Origin: Apostichopus japonicus
Lineage: Eukaryota > Echinodermata > Holothuroidea > Aspidochirotida > Stichopodidae
Direction: 5' to 3'
Assembly (NCBI RefSeq): GCF_037975245.1
Contig: NC_092582.1
Span: forward strand, 11,076,001-11,140,000
DNA length: 64,000 bases
Below, in pieces: positions 56,601-64,000 of this stretch (the stretch's first letter is position 1; each line of letters opens with the position of its first letter). Position numbers and translations under genes: made by a program. The notes under the pieces were generated by a model. That model worked only from the letters and a program-made list of their open reading frames with translations. It was not told the origin of the DNA and did not search any database.

Positions 56601-58370
56601 TTACGCCGTATACACCTCGCAAGAAAACTACGATAACCTTAAATGAAAAAACAATATTTTGGACTTGAAGATCTGGCTTCCCCCAAAATGCAATGATAAG
56701 GTTTAGACCCAGTACTTCTTAATACATTGAGTGTCCAATTACTAGTCAAAAATATTTTCTGAAGAAAAACCGTACGATATTTTTCACAAATATTGATGCT
56801 TAGATAAGTGCTTCCTCACAATCAACGAGACGCCCGAAATTCGCTCCGCTTACGTAAAACTTCTATATATATAACACGTTGAAAACCCGAGATTTTACAC
56901 ACCTAATTCCCATTGACATTGGTCACGGAACATAAGTAGGTCATCGACATTCGAACTTGGCAACTTGCCCAAGTTCATTGCACCGTGGGAACGACTCAAT
57001 ACATTGAACACGATGTAACATTTTCCCGCCATCTGGACGCCGAGTGTAACTTTAAAACTTATTGGAAGTAACTTTTGTATCAAATGTAAAGTATTGTATG
57101 GTACTATATTTTATAAAAGACGGTTTTCCTCAGGTGGTAGGGAAAAGGGGTGATTCGGTGAACTCAATCTCTTTGTATAGTACTTGGATACTTAAAATGA
57201 CCATGTACATGCAGTTTCTATTTCTCTTTAGTAAGCTCTACTTAGCATTGTTATCCTTTGTGGATCTTTATTGGAATATATACGACAAGTATTGTTTGAC
57301 GCCAGTATTTAACGGTAAGCATTTGTTAAATTTTTGACAGCTTCAAAATCCATTTTCAAAAAAGTCTGTTTCCATGAAGGTTTTATAAAATCGACATAGC
57401 TAAGGTAGGAAAATATTAACTTGACCACATAACGAAAGTTGTTCTATTATCCAAATAAAATACATGTTTCTCGTACTGAGATCTGAAAAAAAACGGGCGG
57501 CCATTTTTCTTCTTTTCCAGCGCTAATACTAGTTGGGAATATGTGGCAACCAATACAAAATAATTTTTAAGGATAGTTTAGATTTCTTGTAATCCGAATA
57601 AAAACACGGGAATCATGTAAAAGGAGGCCCATTGAGCGGACAAGAAACATGTTTTGTTTTTAACCGGCCCTTCTTCAAACTCAAAGTTGTTGGGTGGAAG
57701 TTTTTTTTTCTTTTCAGTTGTTGGGTGGATTTTTTTTTCTTTTCATTCAGTTGGAGCCAACGGTAAATTATATAAAAAAATTGACACAAGAAACGCTTAG
57801 TAACACTTTATTTTTCTTCTACGTTTTCAAATTCTTTCGGCAACTTTAATCCTATTCATTGAGCACAATAGCATTTCCTGCGTAGAAAACTCGTACATGG
57901 ATTATACGAGGTGTCTACGCGGCAATTTGTTTGTCAACGAGTTTATTCGCGATTGTACTTGTTTATACGTCTTTACACGATCATGTGCGCGTACACATGT
58001 CCAGTTATACGTGAGCGGTACTGTACACTGTGCATATTGAATGTATGACATTGAGTCTCGTAACTATGTGCTTTGAACCATAGATGAAAGTTGTGTTGTA
58101 TACTTTGAACACACGTAATATCAAAAAACGACTGTTGTAATTCTAAAAGGCCTATTCAACGATTTTGTGCGATTTTGTACGTTGTAAAACTGACCGCAAA
58201 AACCGCGAATAATTGTGCGAATTTCGTACAAAATTTTTCGTCCGAATTTTTCAACGATATTTTAAATCGCGCAAAATCGCATAATTTCGAATAACGTCGA
58301 ATAAAATCGTACAAAATCGCAGAATATCGTTTCTTCGAAATTGTACGATCGTTAAGCGATCACAGTACTG
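53641..58370. mobile_element. TA-flanked 4.73-kb DNA transposon (Tc1/mariner/pogo-like, non-autonomous)
   Basis: The left end is CAGTACTGTGATCGCTTAAC and the right end is its perfect inverted copy; similarity continues for about 29 bases (28 match). Both ends are directly flanked by TA (53,639-40 and 58,371-72). TA duplication with CAGT-type ends is the hallmark of the Tc1/mariner/pogo group. Further inside, both ends hold related sequence full of 'ATTTCGAATAA' words, and a second inverted pair lies at about 54,290-54,390 and 57,255-57,355. I see no transposase motif in any frame, including the 150-residue frame at 55,362-55,814, so it is non-autonomous or carries unknown cargo. Confidence 0.8.
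56161..56200. repeat. 24-bp perfect palindrome between 10-bp direct repeats
   Basis: CCACTGATCTGT and its reverse complement meet at 56,179/56,180. GTTTTCCCCA flanks it on both sides in direct orientation (56,161-56,170 and 56,191-56,200). It lies close to the midpoint of the transposon-like element. Confidence 0.85.
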
Positions 58371-61197
<2,827 letters not shown>

Positions 61198-61540
61198 ATT
61201 TAAAACAAGTTTAATTCATAACTATTAAAACCTCTGTATACGAAAATATCACTTTAGTTTAATATATCAAAAGCGTGTAAATATAATTTCTCTGGAACTA
61301 ACAAATGATGTCATTTGAATGTATATGCGCCACATGATACTGTACATTCTTCTATACCCTATACCATAATCAGTAATTATGTACAGAAATTAAATTATTT
61401 ATAGCACTCTACCATAAACCTGCAGGTATACTACACCGTGAGGCGGTAAATATATATATAACAAAGATTCAGATGTTCACTAATTCCTGTTGCAAAGTGC
61501 TCAGTACACAGAAGTACAGTAGAGCAAGTACAAAATATAG

Positions 61541-61664
61541 TCTACTTATACGGTAATTTACAGCATCTTGTTACTCGAGTTTCACGCCTGCAGTGTGCGG
61601 CGATCATCCCCGAATACTGAAAGTCGAGTAACAACATGCTGTAACTGGTAACCGTATAGGTAGA
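61541..61664. repeat. imperfect inverted repeat (hairpin)
   Basis: The left arm 61,541-61,583 (starts TCTACTTATACGG, ends GTTACTCGAGTTTC) pairs with the right arm 61,619-61,664 with few mismatches and one three-base bulge. The loop is about 35 bases. It lies downstream of the TREX-like gene. Confidence 0.8.
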
Positions 61665-61742
61665 ATATATTAATATATATTATATTACTATATATATTAT
61701 ATTAATATAAATTAAAAAATATATATATACATACATATATAT

Positions 61743-61773
<31 letters not shown>

Positions 61774-61831
61774 CATATACATATACTTATATATATATAT
61801 ATATATATATATCGGTTTGTCTGTTATTAAT

Positions 61832-61837
61832 TTTAAT
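61832..61837 (-). terminator. possible poly(A) signal ATTAAA for the TREX-like gene
   Basis: ATTAAA on the minus strand, about 46 bases after the stop codon. It is the common variant of AATAAA. No AATAAA is seen nearby. Confidence 0.3.
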
Positions 61838-61882
61838 GAATCCTGGATTGATTGCACTATATCTCAGCTTCACAGGTTGTGT

Positions 61883-62986
61883 CTACGCACCTTTTCCATA
61901 GAAAATTGGTATAACACCGAAATTTACTGAATTATTCTCGAAATATTTAATGAGGGAATCAGCTCGAGCGACAAAAATGGCCAAAAGAGTATTTACATCG
62001 GAAACAGCATGGTGTGCTTTATCAGGGAGTTGACCAAACATGTGCTGGTATACATCAACCAATTTGTATGAATATCTGCCTCCATTTCTTCTTGGTGGTG
62101 ATGGGGTGGCCAGTCTTAATGGGTCATCTTTGGTTGGTATATAGTCAACTCTGCGAGGTCTTTTATATGAGTCTGCTAAATCAAATCCCTGGGATCCTCC
62201 GCATGTTCTTTTAACCCGTAAACCAGACTGATGTTGGTCTGGCACATCAAGTTTTCTATCATGATCTTCCCTAACAATAATATGCTGGGCGCGATCATGA
62301 CCAATACATTCTGAAGCTCCTTGGGTGCTACCCGGCAGCAATGACTTCGAGAAAAGACATCTTGCTACAGATGTCCGTAATCGCTTCTTTTCTGAACCAG
62401 CCATGTCGATTGGTGAGTTAGCTAACTTATAAGCTTGGCTAAATGGAACATGCCATTTTTTCGGTAATTCCCGTTTCACGTCCAAGCCATCATCTAAATC
62501 TCTGAAAGCTTGAAGCGTGTCACCGCACTTAATATCCAAGATTGGAAAATTGTAATTTATTCCCTTTAATTCCGCTTTCAACAACGGGAAATCAAACTCC
62601 ATTCCATTGTGCGCTATCAAACAAATCGGTCTAGCTTGTCGAGTCAAAAACAGCTTGAGCAGAGTAGCATCCAACTCACCGAATTGTCTTTTACAAGAAC
62701 CATTAAGGTTAGTATTGTCTAATCCTGAGAGTTCATAAGCAACTGAATGAACAGGTTTTCCAGGATTCAGACAAATACTCAAGCTATCTGTAACTCGCGG
62801 TAATTTTGGAGTCAGTCTGATACCGACCGTGGTTCTGATTCGTGAGACGTCTAACAATTCCTTGCGATGTACCGCAGTGAGGCAAATTTCGGTCATTTTT
62901 GGTTTGTCCATGGCGAGAACAGCTGTTGATTCTATATCCAAGAAAACAAACGTCTGAATTGGATTTCTCTCAAGAGGTTTTTCCAT
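61883..62986 (-). CDS. TREX-family 3'-5' DNA exonuclease (TREX1/TREX2-like), single exon
   Basis: A 367-residue DEDDh exonuclease that in this family removes nucleotides from DNA 3' ends; TREX1 degrades cytosolic DNA. QTFVFLDIESTAV gives D17 and E19 (Exo I), CLIAHNGMEFDFPLL gives D132 (Exo II) and HHAVSDV gives H325 and D330 (Exo III). Other blocks matching TREX1 are KMTEICLTAVHR, LSICLNPGKP, ELSGLDN, YSYKLVDVYQHMFGQLPD and FGVIPIFYG. D132 to H325 is 193 residues, against 65 in human TREX1, so about 128 extra residues, rich in Arg/Lys and Ser/Pro, sit before the last block. They include KRPRR, a possible nuclear signal. The C-terminal membrane segment of TREX1 is absent. The open frame extends six codons upstream but only to a TTG. 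I chose the ATG at 62,986, which has A at -3 and G at +4. No intron is needed, as in mammalian TREX genes. An upstream untranslated exon cannot be excluded. Confidence 0.93.
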   Translation of the reverse strand: MEKPLERNPIQTFVFLDIESTAVLAMDKPKMTEICLTAVHRKELLDVSRIRTTVGIRLTPKLPRVTDSLSICLNPGKPVHSVAYELSGLDNTNLNGSCKRQFGELDATLLKLFLTRQARPICLIAHNGMEFDFPLLKAELKGINYNFPILDIKCGDTLQAFRDLDDGLDVKRELPKKWHVPFSQAYKLANSPIDMAGSEKKRLRTSVARCLFSKSLLPGSTQGASECIGHDRAQHIIVREDHDRKLDVPDQHQSGLRVKRTCGGSQGFDLADSYKRPRRVDYIPTKDDPLRLATPSPPRRNGGRYSYKLVDVYQHMFGQLPDKAHHAVSDVNTLLAIFVARADSLIKYFENNSVNFGVIPIFYGKGA

Positions 62987-63004
62987 AATTTGACACAAAG
63001 ACAA

Positions 63005-64000
63005 AATATTAAAGATTGACTAAATTGTTGAGCTTTGCAAGCTAATGTTTCCCTGTCTTGGGGCAGCACAATGATATACACTTGCAGTCCATTTCCTTCA
63101 TATAATCATACATTACGTCGCCTCAAAATAGTCGAAGGGAAATTCTGCACTGAGTGGCTGTCGCTCTTTCATCGTGCTGTGCATAAGATATCATTAATGA
63201 CGTCATCAAAACAGTTTGTCATTCGGACTGGTTTTTGGCAAGTAGCGACAAGTCTTTTGTACGGAGCTTCACAATAGACATGAAATATCGATAGCATCTA
63301 GGCCATAAATAGGCCTAGTGCAGGTTTATATCGGGTAAACATCCATTTCATCTCATTGTTAGTTTTATACATATATGGAAACGGATTTAGCTTTAATAAT
63401 AATTAAAGGGATATTACGTTTTTCTATAGTTGATCGCTCGATTAAATTGCGGGAACAATTTTCTGCATATCCGCAGGTCAAAACCAGGTTCTATATTATA
63501 GGCGAATACTAATTTTTTCCTTCAAATTTGGTGATATCTATCTAATGAATGCACCTAATTGTCAGTAGCATATTTAATTACTGATTCCGTCATGGTAATT
63601 GAGTTGAAAATGTCCGTTTTGCATTGAGGATATATTCTTGCAATTATGTAGCACGTTGATGGAGTTTAAGAAGGTGTAGTATGTTTCTAATATCTAAGTG
63701 TAAATTTCTAAATCATGAGATCTCGAAATTAAGAATGTTTAGATGCATCTTACAAGGTCTTGTAAGTGCCATTTCCGGTAAATTGGGTCGCATTTTTTGG
63801 CAATAATTTCTTTCTACGCTACTCTAGGCCCAAATTTATGGTGGCGCTCCGCTTAGTGTCATGATGGTCCATTTTGGGAAACGGTCCACCAACTACAAAG
63901 TTGTTACAAATAAAAAGGCCCAAGTGTGATACGCACGTCAAAGCACTATTATGTAACATTTGGACGATAATTATGTTTCTTATCGTTCCTTAACTGTCCA
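63005..64000. other. region upstream of the TREX-like gene
   Basis: No further gene recognised. Presumably holds the TREX-like promoter. Confidence 0.45.
63198..63205. promoter_or_regulatory. CRE-type TGACGTCA upstream of TREX-like gene
   Basis: A perfect cAMP-response-element palindrome 212 bases upstream of the proposed ATG. The distance suits a promoter element, but the same octamer also occurs four times at 5.8-9.1 kb, far from any recognised gene. Confidence 0.3.

Noticed and set aside
62987-63004. Six extra N-terminal codons of the TREX-like frame
   Set aside because: The extension begins at TTG, not ATG. The ATG at 62,986 has good context and sits at the usual distance from the Exo I motif.

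Overview
The window is from an animal nuclear genome, most likely a marine deuterostome and perhaps an echinoderm such as a sea cucumber. It shows small coding exons with GT/AG splice sites, AT-rich introns, many minisatellites, tRNA-derived short repeats and DNA-transposon remnants. I infer the lineage from the repeat style and from protein similarity recalled from memory; nothing in the sequence proves the species.

The main content is one large minus-strand gene, 52,911 down to about 16,227. I read it as the nucleoporin Nup214. I placed 33 coding exons whose splice phases all agree and whose concatenation gives about 2,071 codons, close to the human protein (about 2,090). In order they encode an N-terminal beta-propeller (exons 2-10), a short FG-containing linker (exons 11-12), the central coiled coil (exons 13-16), a Ser/Thr/Pro-rich stretch (exons 17-22) and a long C-terminal FG-repeat domain (exons 23-33). 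This protein sits on the cytoplasmic face of the nuclear pore, where the family anchors Nup88/Nup62, binds the DEAD-box helicase DDX19/Dbp5 through the propeller and binds CRM1 through FG repeats.

Upstream of it, also on the minus strand, is an intronless-looking TREX-family 3'-5' DNA exonuclease (62,986-61,883). All five DEDDh catalytic positions are present, and an extra segment of about 128 residues separates the third acidic residue from the final His/Asp pair. A 4.73-kb TA-flanked transposon-like element (53,641-58,370) lies between the two genes, about 0.7 kb upstream of the Nup214 start codon.

Bases 1-16,226 hold no gene that I can recognise, only dispersed and tandem repeats. The last 1 kb holds upstream sequence of the TREX gene.

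The most unusual theme is how tandem repeats are attached to Nup214 splice sites. A 37-38 bp minisatellite of about 18 units is built from the end of a coding exon plus its own GTAAGT donor. A second array (about 70 bp units) carries the GTGAGT donor of another exon. A 175-bp duplication copies a 3' splice site together with the start of an exon. A 15-copy, 170-bp satellite runs to within about 10 bases of the last acceptor. A pure polypyrimidine microsatellite (on the sense strand) precedes another acceptor, and a hAT-like MITE is inserted 4 bases into an intron. A dispersed repeat family that carries consensus DR1 nuclear-receptor motifs is a second theme.
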